Positions 27,300-38,178 of a stretch of DNA of 64,000 nucleotides are shown here, one piece after another. The notes under the pieces were generated by a model. The model worked only from the letters and a program-made list of their open reading frames with translations, was not told where the DNA came from and made no database searches. Position numbers and translations under genes: made by a program. Positions within the stretch are counted from its first letter, which is position 1. The number at the start of each line of letters is the position of its first letter. The DNA is taken from NCBI RefSeq assembly GCF_900105885.1, contig NZ_LT629780.1, positions 434,001 through 498,000 on the forward strand, in the 5' to 3' direction. The stretch comes from Pseudomonas guangdongensis (lineage in GTDB: Bacteria > Pseudomonadota > Gammaproteobacteria > Pseudomonadales > Pseudomonadaceae).

Positions 27300-29243
27300 T
27301 CAGAAGCTCATGCCGAAGCTGAGGCTGAGGAAGTCGCGGTCGACCAGCGTGTTGTACTTGCCGCCGAAGAAGTCGGTGTACGCCAGGCTGGCGGTATAGG
27401 TGTTCTGGTAGTCGGCGTCCAGGCCGACGCTGATCGCCTTGCGGCCCTCCTCGAAGTTGCCGCCGGGGCCGGGCGAGTAGCCGTCGACGTCGTGGGACCA
27501 GGCCAGGTTCGGCTTGAGGTTGATCCCGGCGATGGCGTCGTTGTAGTCCCACACCGCGCGCAGGCGGTAGCCCCAGGAGTTACGGGTGGTGAAGCCGTCG
27601 TCCTCGCAGTAGCGCGACAGATTGCGCTGCTCGGCGCCGCTCAGGGTGCCGGCGTTGAGGGTCTGGCAGCGCCCGTTGGGCAACGGCCCGGGGCCGAACA
27701 CCGGATCGCGGCCGTAGCGCAGCTTAGAGCGGCTCTCCAGGCCGCCGACGTGGGTCCAGCCGATCTCGCCGACCAGGGTCAGCCGGCTGGCGCCCATCAC
27801 CTGATCGAAGAAATGGGTGAAGGTGGTCTGCAGCTGGGTGATTTCCTTGCGCCGGTAGCCGTGGGCGTCGCGCCCGGGAGTGGCCTGGACCAGCGACAGA
27901 TTGGGGTCGAGCGGGGTCAGGCCGCCGTAGAGGATGTCGGTGGTGTTGATCTGTACCGGGGCGTTGGGCCGGTAGCTGATCTCGCCGCTCCAGGCGGTGC
28001 CGCTGGGCAGGGTGGTGGAGAAGCTCAGGCCGTAGAGGCGGATGTCCTCGGGGTACTCGATGAAATAGCGCGAGTTGCCGGCCACCAGCAGCGGCGCGAT
28101 CTGGCTGGCGACGCTGCCGGCCTGTGCCGGCGGCACTCCGGCGCCGACCAGCTGCGGGCCGAGTCCGGCCGGGTTGAGCGGGCTGAGCAGGCCGAACACT
28201 CCGGGGTCGGCGGCGGTGGCGCTGAAGATCGGCGCGCGGCTGTGGTAGTTGACGAAGTAGGCGCCGAACTCGGTGCCCAGCGGCTCGACGTAGTAACGCA
28301 GCGCCACGCCGAACTGGCCGTCGTCGCGGGCGTCGCGGTCGGCGCCGCGGCGCACCCGCACGCCCTCGTCCGGCGCCCCCCAGCTCGCGCCGTTGGCCTG
28401 CAGCACGCCGAGCACCGCCGGCGCCAGCGGGCCGAGGCTGGCAGCCAGGGCGTCGCGGCGGCGCAGCACGGCGAGGTTGTCGGCGCAGCCGTCGGCGACC
28501 AGGTCGGGCTGCGAGAAGAAGGTGCCGCAGTTGTCCACCACCGTCTGGTCCCACTCCAGCTGGTAGAAGGCCTCCAGCGACAGGTTGTCGCTGAGGTTCT
28601 GCGCCACGTAGAACATGTTGACCGGGATCAGCCCCTCCCTGAGTTCCGAGCCGGGCCGGCGGAAGGCGGCCACGTCGATGGGGTTGATGGCGTTGACGCT
28701 GCCCTGCAGGAAGGTGCTCTCGCCCCAGCTGACCACCTGGCGACCGAGGCGCACGGTGCCGGGCAGCTCGCCCAGGGTGTAGCGCTGGTAGACGAAGGCA
28801 TCGAGCAGCTCGGCGCCGGAGGCCTGGGCGCCCTGCTTGCGGTTGCTGTCGTCGATGGCCTTGAACGGCCGGCCCTCGTCCTTGAGTTCGAAGTCGTACC
28901 AGTACTTGCCGCGCAGGAACAGGCCGCTGTCGCGGTACTTCAGCTCCAGGTCGTGGACGCCCTTGAAGATCTTCGAGAAGGTTTCCCCGCGCTTGAAGTT
29001 CAGGTGGCTGTCGTCGGAGGTCTGCGACAGGCCGCGCCCGCCGTTGTTGGCGCCGATCAGGTCGGCATCGGGGCTGGCGGTGGCCCAGCTGGCGCCCACC
29101 GTGAGGGTCGAGTCGAACTGCCCCTCGACCTCGCCGATGTTGAAGGACACCGCCTGGGCCGGCGCGGCCAGCAGCGCGGCGACACTGACGCCCAGCGGTA
29201 GCCTGGCGCGGCGCCAGGGCTGTTGGATTCTGCTCATCGACAC
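27300..29243 (-). CDS. DUF1302 outer membrane protein
   Basis: The 647-residue protein has a signal peptide (ending AALLAAPAQA) and a DUF1302 beta-barrel signature: FNIGEVEGQFDSTLTVGASW, LRLGRQVVSWGESTFLQGS-type strand patterns, NAINPIDVAAFRRPGSELRE. It ends LSLSFGMSF, with the C-terminal aromatic residue of outer-membrane barrels. Four cysteines are clustered in extracellular loops. It lies 25 bases upstream of the DUF1329 gene on the same strand, so the two form an operon. The cargo is unknown. Confidence 0.87.
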   Translation of the reverse strand: MSMSRIQQPWRRARLPLGVSVAALLAAPAQAVSFNIGEVEGQFDSTLTVGASWATASPDADLIGANNGGRGLSQTSDDSHLNFKRGETFSKIFKGVHDLELKYRDSGLFLRGKYWYDFELKDEGRPFKAIDDSNRKQGAQASGAELLDAFVYQRYTLGELPGTVRLGRQVVSWGESTFLQGSVNAINPIDVAAFRRPGSELREGLIPVNMFYVAQNLSDNLSLEAFYQLEWDQTVVDNCGTFFSQPDLVADGCADNLAVLRRRDALAASLGPLAPAVLGVLQANGASWGAPDEGVRVRRGADRDARDDGQFGVALRYYVEPLGTEFGAYFVNYHSRAPIFSATAADPGVFGLLSPLNPAGLGPQLVGAGVPPAQAGSVASQIAPLLVAGNSRYFIEYPEDIRLYGLSFSTTLPSGTAWSGEISYRPNAPVQINTTDILYGGLTPLDPNLSLVQATPGRDAHGYRRKEITQLQTTFTHFFDQVMGASRLTLVGEIGWTHVGGLESRSKLRYGRDPVFGPGPLPNGRCQTLNAGTLSGAEQRNLSRYCEDDGFTTRNSWGYRLRAVWDYNDAIAGINLKPNLAWSHDVDGYSPGPGGNFEEGRKAISVGLDADYQNTYTASLAYTDFFGGKYNTLVDRDFLSLSFGMSF

Positions 29244-29450
29244 GACTCCCTGTTGTGGTCTGCGCGCGCGTCCGACGCCGGGGCGTGCGATCCCCGCGCA
29301 GGCGTCGAACCCGCGGCTTGTAGCGACTCGCTATGAGGCATCCTGAGTATTGACCGCTTTGGCGATTTTCCAAGCCGCGCCGGCCCGGGTAGCGCAGGCA
29401 CCGGGCCGAGCGGCGTAGCCGGGCGCCGCGCGCTGTCGCGGAGGGCGCGC

Positions 29451-29888
29451 TCAGCTTTCCAGCAGGAAGGTCACCGGGCCATCGTTGATCAGGTGGACCT
29501 GCATGTCGGCGCCGAAACGCCCGCTGGCCACCTGCGGATGGCGCGCGGCAGCGCGCGCCAGCAGGTAGTCGAACAGCGCCGCGCCCTGTGCCGGCGGTGC
29601 GGCGCTGGAGAAGCTCGGGCGCAGGCCGCTTCTGGTATCGGCGGCCAGGGTGAACTGCGAGACCAGCAGCAGCCCGCCGGCCACGTCGCTCAGCGACAGG
29701 TTCATCTTGCCGTCGGCATCGCCGAACACCCGGTAGTTGAGCAGCTTGTGCAGCAGCTTGTCGGCGCTGGCCTCGCTGTCCTGCGGCTCGACGCCGACCA
29801 GCACCAACAGGCCTTGATCGATGGCGCCGACCACCTCGCCGTCGACCTCGACGCGCGCCGCGCGCACCCGTTGCAGCAGTGCCTTCAT
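29451..29888 (-). CDS. dtd: D-aminoacyl-tRNA deacylase
   Basis: Dtd removes D-amino acids and glycine wrongly attached to tRNA. The 145-residue protein has the two active-site motifs [10 protein letters not shown] and [11 protein letters not shown] at the C-terminus, and the start [18 protein letters not shown] is typical. The start overlaps the pip stop by 4 bases, so it is translationally coupled to the peptidase gene, as in other pseudomonads. Confidence 0.97.
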   Translation of the reverse strand: MKALLQRVRAARVEVDGEVVGAIDQGLLVLVGVEPQDSEASADKLLHKLLNYRVFGDADGKMNLSLSDVAGGLLLVSQFTLAADTRSGLRPSFSSAAPPAQGAALFDYLLARAAARHPQVASGRFGADMQVHLINDGPVTFLLES

Positions 29889-30853
29889 GCGCCCTCCTCC
29901 GGGCCCAGCAGGCGCCGCGCGATCTGCCCGGTGGCGCGCACCAGGGCATCGGCGATGCCCGCCTCGCTGGCGGCGTGACCGGCGTCGCGGATGATCGCCA
30001 GCTCGCTGTTCGGCCAGGCCTGGTGCAGCGCCCAGGCGTTGTCCAGCGGGCAGATCACGTCGTAGCGGCCGTGCACGATGATCCCCGGAATATCGGCGAT
30101 CTTCGGCATGTCGCGGAGCAGCTGGTCGGCTTCGAGGAAGGCGTTGTTGACGAAGTAGTGGCACTCGATGCGGGCGATGGACAGCGCGCGGTGCGGATCG
30201 GCGAAACGCTCGACGACATGGCCGTTGGGGCGCAGGGTGGCGGTGCGGCCTTCCCAGATCGACCAGGCCTTGGCGGCGTGCATCTGGGCGATCTGGTCGC
30301 TGCCGGTCAGCCGGCGATAGAAGGCGCCGACCAGATCGTCGCGCTCCTCGGGCGCAATCGGCGCCAGGTAGTCCTCCCAGTAGTCGGGGAACAGCCGGCT
30401 GGCGCCCTCCTGGTAGAACCAGCGGATCTCCTGCGGGCGGCAGAGGAAGATGCCGCGCAGGATCAGCGCGAGCACCCGCCCGGGGTGGGTCTGCGCATAG
30501 GCCAGCGACAGGGTCGAGCCCCAGGAGCCGCCGAACAGCACCCACTTGTCGATGCCCAGGTGCTCGCGGATGCGCTCCATGTCGGCGACCAGGTCCCAGG
30601 TGGTGTTGCCGTCGAGACTGGCGTGCGGGGTGGAGCGGCCGCAGCCGCGCTGGTCGAAGGTGACGATGCGGTAGACGGTCGGGTCGAACCAGCGCCGGCT
30701 GGCCTCGTCGCAACCGGCGCCGGGGCCGCCGTGCACGAACAGCACCGGCAGGCCGTCGGGCGTGCCGCTCTCGTCGACGTACAGCTCGTGCCCGCCGTCC
30801 ACGGCCAGGCTGTGGACGGCGTAGGGTTTGATCTCGGGATACAGGGTCAGCAT
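29885..30853 (-). CDS. pip: Proline iminopeptidase
   Basis: Pip cleaves N-terminal proline from peptides. The 322-residue alpha/beta hydrolase shows the oxyanion motif VHGGPGAGC, the nucleophile elbow [10 protein letters not shown], the catalytic-Asp region GRYDVICP and the His region DAGHAASE. The start [11 protein letters not shown] is the usual one for the family. It is followed by dtd with a 4-base overlap. The gene is complete. Confidence 0.96.
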   Translation of the reverse strand: MLTLYPEIKPYAVHSLAVDGGHELYVDESGTPDGLPVLFVHGGPGAGCDEASRRWFDPTVYRIVTFDQRGCGRSTPHASLDGNTTWDLVADMERIREHLGIDKWVLFGGSWGSTLSLAYAQTHPGRVLALILRGIFLCRPQEIRWFYQEGASRLFPDYWEDYLAPIAPEERDDLVGAFYRRLTGSDQIAQMHAAKAWSIWEGRTATLRPNGHVVERFADPHRALSIARIECHYFVNNAFLEADQLLRDMPKIADIPGIIVHGRYDVICPLDNAWALHQAWPNSELAIIRDAGHAASEAGIADALVRATGQIARRLLGPEEGA

Positions 30854-30972
30854 GCGGACTCTCCGATGGATGCACGGGCCCCTTGGCCCCGTGTCGATGC
30901 CAAGCATCATAGCGAGGAATGCCGCGCCCGCAGCAGGCGGCGCTGACGCACGGGCGCGGATGCCTGCGGCTT

Positions 30973-32592
30973 TCAGTCCGGCGCCGGGGCGAAGCTCTCG
31001 GCCTGGGCCATGCGCCACATGCGTGCGTAGAACTCGCCCTCGATCTGCCCGCCGAGCAGCTCGCCGGGCTTGAGGTAGACGTGCTTCTGCGAATACAGGG
31101 CGATCTCGCTGGTCGACACGCGCAGCGCCAGGTGGCGGGCCTCCAGTTGCGCGGGATGCTCCAGACCGGCGGCGGCGAGCATCTCGGCCAGCGCCTTGAG
31201 GGTGTTGCGGTGGAAGTTGTGCACCCGCTGCGCCTTGTCCTCAACGACCAAGGCGCGCTGGCGCAGCGGGTCCTGGGTGGCCACCCCGGTCGGGCACTTG
31301 TTGGTGTGGCAGGACTGCGACTGGATGCAGCCGATGGCGAACATGAAGCCGCGCGCCGAGTTGGCCCAGTCGGCGCCGATCGCCAGCACGCAGGCGATGT
31401 CGAAGGCGCTGACGATCTTGCCGCTGGCGCCGAGGCGGATCTTGTCGCGCAGGTCGAGGCCGACCAGGGTGTTGTGGACGAACAGCAGGCCTTCGCGCAG
31501 CGGCACGCCGATGTGGTCGGTGAACTCCAGCGGCGCCGCGCCGGTACCGCCCTCCTTGCCGTCGACCACGATGAAGTCGGGGAGGATGCCGGTCTTGAGC
31601 ATGGCCTTGGCGATGGCCATGAACTCCCACGGATGGCCCAGGCAGAACTTGAAGCCCACCGGCTTGCCGCCGGACAGCTCGCGCAGGCGGGCGAGGAATT
31701 CGAGCAGCTCGACGGGGGTGGAGAACTCGGCGTGGCGCGCCGGCGAGATGCAGTCCTCGCCGAGCGGCACGCCACGGGTGGCGGCGATTTCGGCGGTGAC
31801 CTTGTGTTTCGGCAGGATGCCGCCGTGGCCGGGCTTGGCGCCCTGGCTGAGCTTGACCTCGATCATCTTCACCTGCGGATCGTTGGCCTGCACGGCGAAC
31901 TTCTGTGCGTCGAAACGGCCCTCGGCCGTGCGGCAGCCGAAGTAGCCGCTGCCGATCTCCCAGATCAGGTCGCCGCGGTGCTCGCGGTGGTAGGGGCTGA
32001 TGCTGCCCTCGCCGGTGTCGTGGGCGAAGCCGCCGAGCGCCGCGCCCTGGTTCAGCGCGCGGATGGCATTGGCGCTCAGCGCGCCGAAGCTCATCGCCGA
32101 GATGTTGAAGATCGACGCCGAGTACGGCTGGCGGCACTGCGGGCCGCCGATCTCGACGCGAAAGCTCGCCGGGTCGAGGTGCGCGGCCGGCAGCATGGAG
32201 TGGCCGATGAATTCGAAGCCGGTCTGGCTGACGTCGCTCAGGGTGCCGAACGGCTTGTCGGCCGGCTCGTTCTTCGACCGGGCATAGACCAGCGAGCGCT
32301 GCGCGCGGGAGAACGGCAGGCGCTCGTTGTCGCCTTCGAGCAGGTACTGGCGGATCTCCGGGCGGACGAACTCCACCAGGTAGCGGATGTTGCCGAGGAT
32401 CGGGTAGTTGCGCCGCACCGCGTGGCGGGTCTGGCGCAGGTCGTTGATGCCGACCAGGGTCAGCGCGCCGCCGAGCAGGGTCACCAGCCACAGCCAGGGG
32501 TGGCCGGCGAGGAACGGCAGGGTCAGCAGGGTGATCAGCACGCAGGCGGCGAAGAAGGCGTAGCGGCTGAGCAGCGACAGATTGATCCACAT
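30973..32592 (-). CDS. FMN-binding glutamate synthase-like membrane protein
   Basis: The 539-residue protein has two N-terminal membrane helices (about residues 10-50), then a glutamate synthase central domain: [49 protein letters not shown] and the Fe-S cysteine set [19 protein letters not shown]. It lacks the GltB glutaminase domain, so it cannot be normal glutamate synthase; the reaction of these stand-alone proteins is not settled. The start [11 protein letters not shown] is preferred to an ATG 12 bases upstream, whose binding site would touch the start codon. Confidence 0.87.
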   Translation of the reverse strand: MWINLSLLSRYAFFAACVLITLLTLPFLAGHPWLWLVTLLGGALTLVGINDLRQTRHAVRRNYPILGNIRYLVEFVRPEIRQYLLEGDNERLPFSRAQRSLVYARSKNEPADKPFGTLSDVSQTGFEFIGHSMLPAAHLDPASFRVEIGGPQCRQPYSASIFNISAMSFGALSANAIRALNQGAALGGFAHDTGEGSISPYHREHRGDLIWEIGSGYFGCRTAEGRFDAQKFAVQANDPQVKMIEVKLSQGAKPGHGGILPKHKVTAEIAATRGVPLGEDCISPARHAEFSTPVELLEFLARLRELSGGKPVGFKFCLGHPWEFMAIAKAMLKTGILPDFIVVDGKEGGTGAAPLEFTDHIGVPLREGLLFVHNTLVGLDLRDKIRLGASGKIVSAFDIACVLAIGADWANSARGFMFAIGCIQSQSCHTNKCPTGVATQDPLRQRALVVEDKAQRVHNFHRNTLKALAEMLAAAGLEHPAQLEARHLALRVSTSEIALYSQKHVYLKPGELLGGQIEGEFYARMWRMAQAESFAPAPD

Positions 32593-32871
32593 GGCTCTGG
32601 GCATCTCCGGTCGACGGGAGACCAGCGTCCGGGTCTCCCTCGCCCACCACTGTAACGGAGCCGGCGCCGCGCGGCATGCCCGGCGGCTGGCGACGCGCGG
32701 CACAGCGCAGTGGTCAGACCGTTTGTCGAGGCATATCATGCAGCGCAACACGAAAGCCGCCAGAAAGCCGCACTTTCGTCCGTTTTTACCCCCTCACGAC
32801 CGAAGATGACCGAACTTTGACGCCAAAAGCGTCACGCTCTCGACGGTCGAGCCTAGCGAGCACTGCACCCG

Positions 32872-34170
32872 ATGCGACTGATCCGCGCCCTGCAAAGCCA
32901 ACGCCAGCACGACAAGCATCTCCTCGACTCGATCGGCCGCAACATGGCCACCGCCGAGTTCAGCCCCGACGGCACCCTCATCACCGCCAACCCGCAGTTC
33001 TGCCAGACCCTGGGCTATGCCCGCGAGGAACTCGCCGGCCTGCCGCACCGCCGCTTCTGCGCCGCGGAGCAGGCCGACAGCGCCGAATACCGGCAGTTCT
33101 GGACGCGCCTGCGCGTCGGCGAATCCTTCACCGGGCAGTTCCGCCGCCAGCGCAAGGACGGCCGGCCGGTCTGGCTGGAAGCCACCTACATGCCGGTCTG
33201 CGACCGCCACGGGCAGGTCAGCCGGGTGCTCAAGATCGCCCGCGACATCAGTGCGCGGGCCGAGCACAACCGCCACGCCGAGCACCTGGTCGACGCCATC
33301 AACCGCTCGATGGCGGTGATCGAGTTCGAGCTGGACGGCAGCGTGCGCCGCGCCAACGACAACTTCCTCGCCACCATGGGCTACACCGAGGCGCAACTGC
33401 ACGGCCAGCACCACCGCCTCTTCTGCACCGAGGAATACCGGCGCAGCCGCGACTACCAGGCCTTCTGGGAACGCCTGCGCCGGGGAGAGCATGTCAGCGG
33501 CGAGTGCCAGCGGGTCACCCGCGACGGCCGACCGATCTGGCTGGAAGCCTCCTACACGCCGATCCTCGACGACCAGGGGCGCCCCTACCGGGTGATCAAG
33601 TTCGCCAGCGACATCAGCGCGCGGGTCGAGCGCCACCACGCCGAACAGCACAGCGCGCAGACCGCCTACGGCATCGCCCGGCACACCGAACAGCTGTCCG
33701 CCGACGGCAGCCGGGTGATCCTCGACACCCTGGAGCGCATGCACGCGCTAGCCGAGCAGGTGCGCCAGGCGGCCGCGCATGTCGCCCATCTGGAAGCGCA
33801 GATCCGCGGCATCAGCGGCATCGTCGGCGACATCGAGCAGATCGCCCAGCAGACCAACCTGCTGTCGCTCAACGCCGCCATCGAGGCGGCGCGCGCCGGC
33901 GAGGCCGGGCACGGCTTCGCCGTGGTGGCCGGCGAGGTGCGGCAGCTGGCCGGCCGCACCTCGCGCTCGACCGCCACCATCGGCACGCTGATCGAGGCGA
34001 TCCAGGGCGGCACCGTCGAGGTCAGCAGCGGCATGTCGGGCTGCCTGAGCCTGGTCGAGGACGGCGTCGCGCTGGCCAATCAGGCCGGCGCGGCGATCCG
34101 CGAGATCCAGCAGGGCGCCGAGCAGGTGGTCGAGGTGGTGCAGCAGTTCTCCACCACCCTGGCGCGCTGA
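32872..34170 (+). CDS. Soluble PAS-PAS-MCP chemoreceptor (BdlA-like)
   Basis: The 432-residue protein has two PAS domains (about residues 15-125 and 140-250) and a methyl-accepting signalling domain with the conserved tip [20 protein letters not shown] and [20 protein letters not shown]. No membrane segment or signal peptide is present, so it is cytoplasmic. The layout and size match BdlA, which controls biofilm dispersal in Pseudomonas aeruginosa in response to nutrient shifts, and the redox-sensing PAS receptors. Which of these it is cannot be told from sequence. It is divergent from the glutamate synthase-like gene. Confidence 0.85.
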   Translation: MRLIRALQSQRQHDKHLLDSIGRNMATAEFSPDGTLITANPQFCQTLGYAREELAGLPHRRFCAAEQADSAEYRQFWTRLRVGESFTGQFRRQRKDGRPVWLEATYMPVCDRHGQVSRVLKIARDISARAEHNRHAEHLVDAINRSMAVIEFELDGSVRRANDNFLATMGYTEAQLHGQHHRLFCTEEYRRSRDYQAFWERLRRGEHVSGECQRVTRDGRPIWLEASYTPILDDQGRPYRVIKFASDISARVERHHAEQHSAQTAYGIARHTEQLSADGSRVILDTLERMHALAEQVRQAAAHVAHLEAQIRGISGIVGDIEQIAQQTNLLSLNAAIEAARAGEAGHGFAVVAGEVRQLAGRTSRSTATIGTLIEAIQGGTVEVSSGMSGCLSLVEDGVALANQAGAAIREIQQGAEQVVEVVQQFSTTLAR

Positions 34171-34173
34171 GGC

Positions 34174-34692
34174 TCAGGCGCAGTCCGGCCGGCCGCTGGT
34201 GAAGCGCCGGCCCGGATCGATCAGCGCATCGAAGTCCTTGAGCGCGCGCGCGCCGATCAGCAGCGGATAGTCGAAGTGGCTGCGGTCGGTGAGGTTGACC
34301 TCGATGCGCTGGCGGCTGTCGCCCAGGCAGACCGGCATGGCGATCACCGGGCGCGCGGTGTAGGCCGCCTCGTCACCGGCGGCGATGTCGCCGGCGCGGC
34401 GCTTGATGTAGCCCATGCGCAGCAGCGGACGGACCAGGGTGCGGGGCTCGGCGTGTTCGCCGACGGCCAGCTGGAAGCGCACCCACTGCGCGCCATCCTT
34501 CTCGAAGGTCTCGATGTTGCGGGCGCTCAGCGAGGCGGTCTCCGCGCCGGTGTCGAGCTTGGCGGGCAACGCCAGGTCCAGCTCGGGCAACAGCACCTGC
34601 TCGTGCAGACCGAAAATCGGCTGGTCGTCGGCGTGGGCAAGAGTGCAGCACAGCGACAGGCTGGCCAGCAGGGCGATCAGGGGGGACTTCAT
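34174..34692 (-). CDS. Retropepsin-like / RimK-associated protease family, exported
   Basis: The 172-residue protein has a signal peptide (MKSPLIALLASLSLCCTLAH) and a domain of the family long called ATP-dependent zinc protease, with a retropepsin-like fold. The aspartic-protease-type motif is visible in LPAKLDTGAETASLSARNI (about residues 43-61), with DYPLLIGARALKDFDALIDP later. Activity is unproven; homologues are linked to cell-envelope processing. The stop faces the chemoreceptor gene, 3 bases away. Confidence 0.8.
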   Translation of the reverse strand: MKSPLIALLASLSLCCTLAHADDQPIFGLHEQVLLPELDLALPAKLDTGAETASLSARNIETFEKDGAQWVRFQLAVGEHAEPRTLVRPLLRMGYIKRRAGDIAAGDEAAYTARPVIAMPVCLGDSRQRIEVNLTDRSHFDYPLLIGARALKDFDALIDPGRRFTSGRPDCA

Positions 34693-34867
34693 GTCGACAA
34701 CATCTCTCGATGACAAGCTGCGGCACGCTACCGGGTGCCGCCTGAAAAGGTGAACAGGGCCCGGAACGGGCACGGCGACACGCGTGCCGCCGCCCTGCCG
34801 GGGACCATGCCTGCGCCAGCCTAGGGCGCGCGGCTGAATCCTGGCTGAATCGTCGCTCGCGGAGCGG

Positions 34868-35122
34868 CTACTTGAGGCCGGCGCCGGAGAACACCAGCAC
34901 CTTGTCGTTGCCGAACTGGATGCTGATGAAGCTGCGCTCGTCGCCCCAGGTGCAACTGCTGAAGCCCAGCGCCCCGGCGCACTCGGCCGGAGCGCCGAGC
35001 AGTTGCTCGACCTCGACGCGGCTCATGCCCGGCTTGAGCCTGGAGAAGTTTTCCTGGTTGACCTTGTTGCAGGCCGCCAACAGCACACAGCAGGCCAGCA
35101 GGGCGAGAGAACGCAGCGACAT
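34868..35122 (-). CDS. Small lipoprotein, SmpA/BamE-like (DUF3862)
   Basis: The 84-residue protein has a lipoprotein signal peptide with lipobox LAAC (Cys18), then the short SmpA/OmlA-like pattern NFSRLKPGMSRVEVEQLLGA and a conserved cysteine pair (AECAG, FSSCTWG). Such small domains are usually attached to the outer membrane; no function is assigned. The start MSLRSLALLA is chosen as the beginning of the signal peptide. It lies downstream of fbp on the same strand, with a 130-base gap. Confidence 0.82.
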   Translation of the reverse strand: MSLRSLALLACCVLLAACNKVNQENFSRLKPGMSRVEVEQLLGAPAECAGALGFSSCTWGDERSFISIQFGNDKVLVFSGAGLK

Positions 35123-35252
35123 CGCATGACTCCTGGGGAGAAGAAGGCCCGGCCGCGCAGCGCGGCAAGCGGGGGTGCAGGTTGGACGCCGCTGCCGGCG
35201 CTGCGTTCCGCAGCAGGCGCAGGCGGCAGCGCCACCCGCGCCGCGGCGCGAC

Positions 35253-36263
35253 TCAGGCCTCGCGGTGGTAGGCGGTGACGCGCTCGACTTCCTCGCGGGA
35301 GCCGAGGAACACCGGCACGCGCTGGTGCAGCGAGGTCGGCTGGATGTCGAGGATGCGCTGTGCACCATCGGTGGCCGCGCCGCCGGCCTGCTCGATGATG
35401 AAGGACATCGGGTTGGCCTCGTACATCAGGCGCAGCTTGCCGGGCATCGACGGGTCGCGGGCATCGCGCGGGTACATGAACAGCCCGCCGCGGGTGAGGA
35501 TGCGGTGCACGTCGGCGACCATCGAGGCGATCCAGCGCATGTTGTAGTTCTTGCCCAGCGGGCCTTCCTTGCCGGCCAGCAGCTCGCCGACGTAGCGCTG
35601 CACCGGGGCTTCCCAGTGGCGCTGGTTGGACATGTTGATGGCGAACTCGGCGGTGCTTTCCGGCACGCGGATGTCGTCGTGGGTCAGCACGAAGCTGCCC
35701 AGCTCGCGGTCGAGGGTGAAGCCCTTGACGCCGTTGCCGAGGGTCAGCATCAGCATGGTCTGCGGACCGTAGATCGCATAGCCGGCCGCCACCTGCTCGG
35801 TGCCCGGCTGCAGGAAGGCTTCCTCGCCCAGGTCGCAGCCGTTGTCGCAGCCGTTCGGGCAGCGCAGCACGGAGAAGATGGTGCCGACCGAGACGTTGAC
35901 GTCGATGTTGCTGGAGCCGTCCAGCGGGTCGAACACCAACAGGTAGGCACCCTTGGGGTACTGGCCGGGGATCTGGTAGGCCTGCTCCATTTCCTCGGAG
36001 GCCATGCCGGCCAGGTGGCCGCCCCACTCGTTGGCTTCGAGCAGGATCTCGTTGGACAGCACGTCGAGCTTCTTCTGCACTTCGCCCTGCACGTTCTCGC
36101 TGCCGGCCGTGCCGAGCACGCCGCCCAGCGCGCCCTTGGAGACCTGGTGGCTGATTTCCTTGCAGGCGCGCGCCACCACCTCGATGAGGAAGCGCAGGTC
36201 CGCCGGCGTGTGGTTGCTGCGGGTCTCTTCGATCAGGTAGCGGCTGAGGGTCACGCGGGACAT
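35253..36263 (-). CDS. fbp: Fructose-1,6-bisphosphatase, class I
   Basis: Fbp removes the 1-phosphate from fructose 1,6-bisphosphate in gluconeogenesis. The 336-residue protein has the class I metal and substrate motifs [38 protein letters not shown] and the C-terminal [20 protein letters not shown]. The start MSRVTLSRY is chosen because the upstream in-frame stretch is not conserved coding sequence. It is divergent from the YkgJ-family gene at 36452. Confidence 0.97.
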   Translation of the reverse strand: MSRVTLSRYLIEETRSNHTPADLRFLIEVVARACKEISHQVSKGALGGVLGTAGSENVQGEVQKKLDVLSNEILLEANEWGGHLAGMASEEMEQAYQIPGQYPKGAYLLVFDPLDGSSNIDVNVSVGTIFSVLRCPNGCDNGCDLGEEAFLQPGTEQVAAGYAIYGPQTMLMLTLGNGVKGFTLDRELGSFVLTHDDIRVPESTAEFAINMSNQRHWEAPVQRYVGELLAGKEGPLGKNYNMRWIASMVADVHRILTRGGLFMYPRDARDPSMPGKLRLMYEANPMSFIIEQAGGAATDGAQRILDIQPTSLHQRVPVFLGSREEVERVTAYHREA

Positions 36264-36451
36264 GGTGGTGGGGCTCCGGAGGGGAAGAAAAAAACCGCGG
36301 CATTTTAACCCGAGTTGGCCCGCGCCGCTGCTGCCGGCGCACGAACGGCCGCCATCGGTCCGCGCAGGCGCCTCGGGGCGGAAAAAATGCTGCGCGCGGG
36401 CCGGGCGCTCTTTATCATCGCGCGCCTGTTTTTCCCACCGCACAGACTCCC

Positions 36452-36859
36452 ATGGCCAACATGCAGATGATTGTCGGCGCCGACCCCGAGCGCCTGGAAA
36501 CCTGGATCAAGTACCGCAGCGGCCTGTGCCGCGACTGCCAGGCCACCTGCTGCGGCCTGCCGGTGGAGGTGCGCATCGCCGACCTGGTGCGCCTCGGCGT
36601 GGTCGACGACTTCGAGGCCCAGGAGCCGCCCAAGCAGATCGCCAAGCGCCTGAGCAAGGCCGGCATCGTCGGCCACTTCAACCAGAAGCACGGGATCTTC
36701 ACCCTGCAGCGCACCGCCAGCGGCGACTGCCTGTACCTGGACCAGAAGAGCCGGCGCTGCAGCGTCTACGCCAACCGCCCGGACACCTGCCGCAACCACC
36801 CGCAGGTCGGCCCGCGCCCCGGCTACTGCGCCTACCGGCCGCAGGGACTGCGCCGCTGA
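36452..36859 (+). CDS. YkgJ-family cysteine cluster protein
   Basis: The 135-residue protein has the cysteine pattern CRDCQATCC near the N-terminus, with later cysteines in [23 protein letters not shown] and GYCAY, typical of the YkgJ family (putative zinc- or iron-chelating). Enzymes are known among relatives, but this one has no assigned reaction. A second, unrelated-looking YkgJ protein occurs in the accessory island at 52023. Convergent with the CZB chemoreceptor gene. Confidence 0.88.
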   Translation: MANMQMIVGADPERLETWIKYRSGLCRDCQATCCGLPVEVRIADLVRLGVVDDFEAQEPPKQIAKRLSKAGIVGHFNQKHGIFTLQRTASGDCLYLDQKSRRCSVYANRPDTCRNHPQVGPRPGYCAYRPQGLRR

Positions 36860-36872
36860 GCGCAAGCGCGCC

Positions 36873-37925
36873 TTATACCTGGTGCATAAGCTCGTCGATG
36901 CAGCCGACCACTTCCATGCTCGCCGACTCCATGCGCTCCAGCGCCTCGGCCATCGCCTGCATGTCGCCGGCCTTGCCGGCCTGCAGGGCCAGATGACCGG
37001 CCTCGTGGACGATGCGGTGCGGCGCATCGAGGGCCTTGAAGCTGCGCAGCGCGGTGTAATGCCGCGAGCCGTAGCCCTGGAAGTACCACTTGCCCAGGCG
37101 GCACTCGGTATGACAGGTCAGGTGGGTGTCGAACTCGCCGTTGTGGATGGCGCGATAGACCTGGTTCTTCCACACCGCATGGTCGAGCTTGGTGGTGTTG
37201 AGGAACGAGGTGGTGGCGGTCTCGCTCATCACCGACTGCAGGCGCTCGGAGCGCTCGATCATGGTGCCGACCACTTCGTGGATCTGTACCGAGGAGGCGG
37301 ACACCTCGTTGGCGCAGTCCTGGGTCTGCAGCACCGCCTGGCGGATGCTGGCGATCTGCTCGACGATCTGCTGCACCAGCGCGTCGATCTTCGAACTGGC
37401 GTCGCCGGCGCGCTGGGCCAGATGGCGCACCTCGCCGGCCACCACGGCGAACCCGCGTCCCGCCTCGCCGGCACGCGCCGCCTCGATGGCGGCGTTGAGC
37501 GCCAGCAGGTTGGTCTGGTCGGACACCTGGCGGATGTTGTCCACCAGGCTCTGGATCGACGAGGCCGCCGCATCCAGCGCCGCCGCGCTGCTCGCGCTGC
37601 TGTCGGCATGGCTGGTGATGCGCCGCGAGCGGCTTTCCAGGTTGGCGACCGCCTTGCGCGCATCGCCGAACAGCAGGTCCAGGGTTTCCAGCTCCTTGCG
37701 CTCCTCGACCAGCGTCTCGGCGTGCTCGGCGATGCTCTGGCGGATCATCTCCAGCATCGCCGCACCCTGGATCTGGCTGGCGCAGACACGACCCTGGCCG
37801 TCCTGCTGGGAGTCGGCCGAGGAGAGCTTGCGCTCCAGCGCCTGCAGCTCTTCGAGCAGCTTGCGGGCTTCCTGTTCGGCGGCCTGGCGCAGTGCGATTT
37901 CTTTCTTCTTGCTGGCAAATATCAT
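36873..37925 (-). CDS. Soluble chemoreceptor with C-terminal CZB zinc domain
   Basis: The 350-residue protein starts [14 protein letters not shown] with a coiled-coil region, then has a methyl-accepting signalling domain ([38 protein letters not shown]) and a C-terminal chemoreceptor zinc-binding (CZB) domain from about residue 240: [42 protein letters not shown], with the expected His/Cys ligands. There is no membrane segment. CZB receptors of this type sense zinc or oxidants such as HOCl and can feed into chemotaxis or diguanylate cyclase control. An AT-rich 150-base region precedes it. Confidence 0.88.
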   Translation of the reverse strand: MIFASKKKEIALRQAAEQEARKLLEELQALERKLSSADSQQDGQGRVCASQIQGAAMLEMIRQSIAEHAETLVEERKELETLDLLFGDARKAVANLESRSRRITSHADSSASSAAALDAAASSIQSLVDNIRQVSDQTNLLALNAAIEAARAGEAGRGFAVVAGEVRHLAQRAGDASSKIDALVQQIVEQIASIRQAVLQTQDCANEVSASSVQIHEVVGTMIERSERLQSVMSETATTSFLNTTKLDHAVWKNQVYRAIHNGEFDTHLTCHTECRLGKWYFQGYGSRHYTALRSFKALDAPHRIVHEAGHLALQAGKAGDMQAMAEALERMESASMEVVGCIDELMHQV

Positions 37926-38178
37926 GAAAAGTCCCTGTACCACCGTTGCTGTTCGCCTGTGGACAAAATCGGCGGCGGCCTGCGACGGGCGCGTTGGCGC
38001 GCCCGCCGCAGGACGAAACCCAATCGTCAAAAAATCGACGATTTTGCCCCTCTGTTTGTGTTAGATCGTAACATTCGGCGACTCAGGCAACCTACGGCAC
38101 AGATCAATATTCGCCCCCTCTTCTTATTCATTTTTACAATATGGTTATTCGCGACACTTTGACGCGGCGATAAGCGCG

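Noticed and set aside
32750..32834. Two short inverted repeats (ACGAAAG/CTTTCGT and TGACGC/GCGTCA) before the PAS chemoreceptor gene
   Set aside because: Stems of 6-7 bp with long or A-rich loops are expected by chance at this density, and no promoter alignment supports them.
38031..38178. AT-rich stretch between the CZB receptor gene and hpaD as a possible FliA-dependent promoter
   Set aside because: A sequence resembling parts of the sigma-28 consensus is present, but the spacing between the two halves is far too short.
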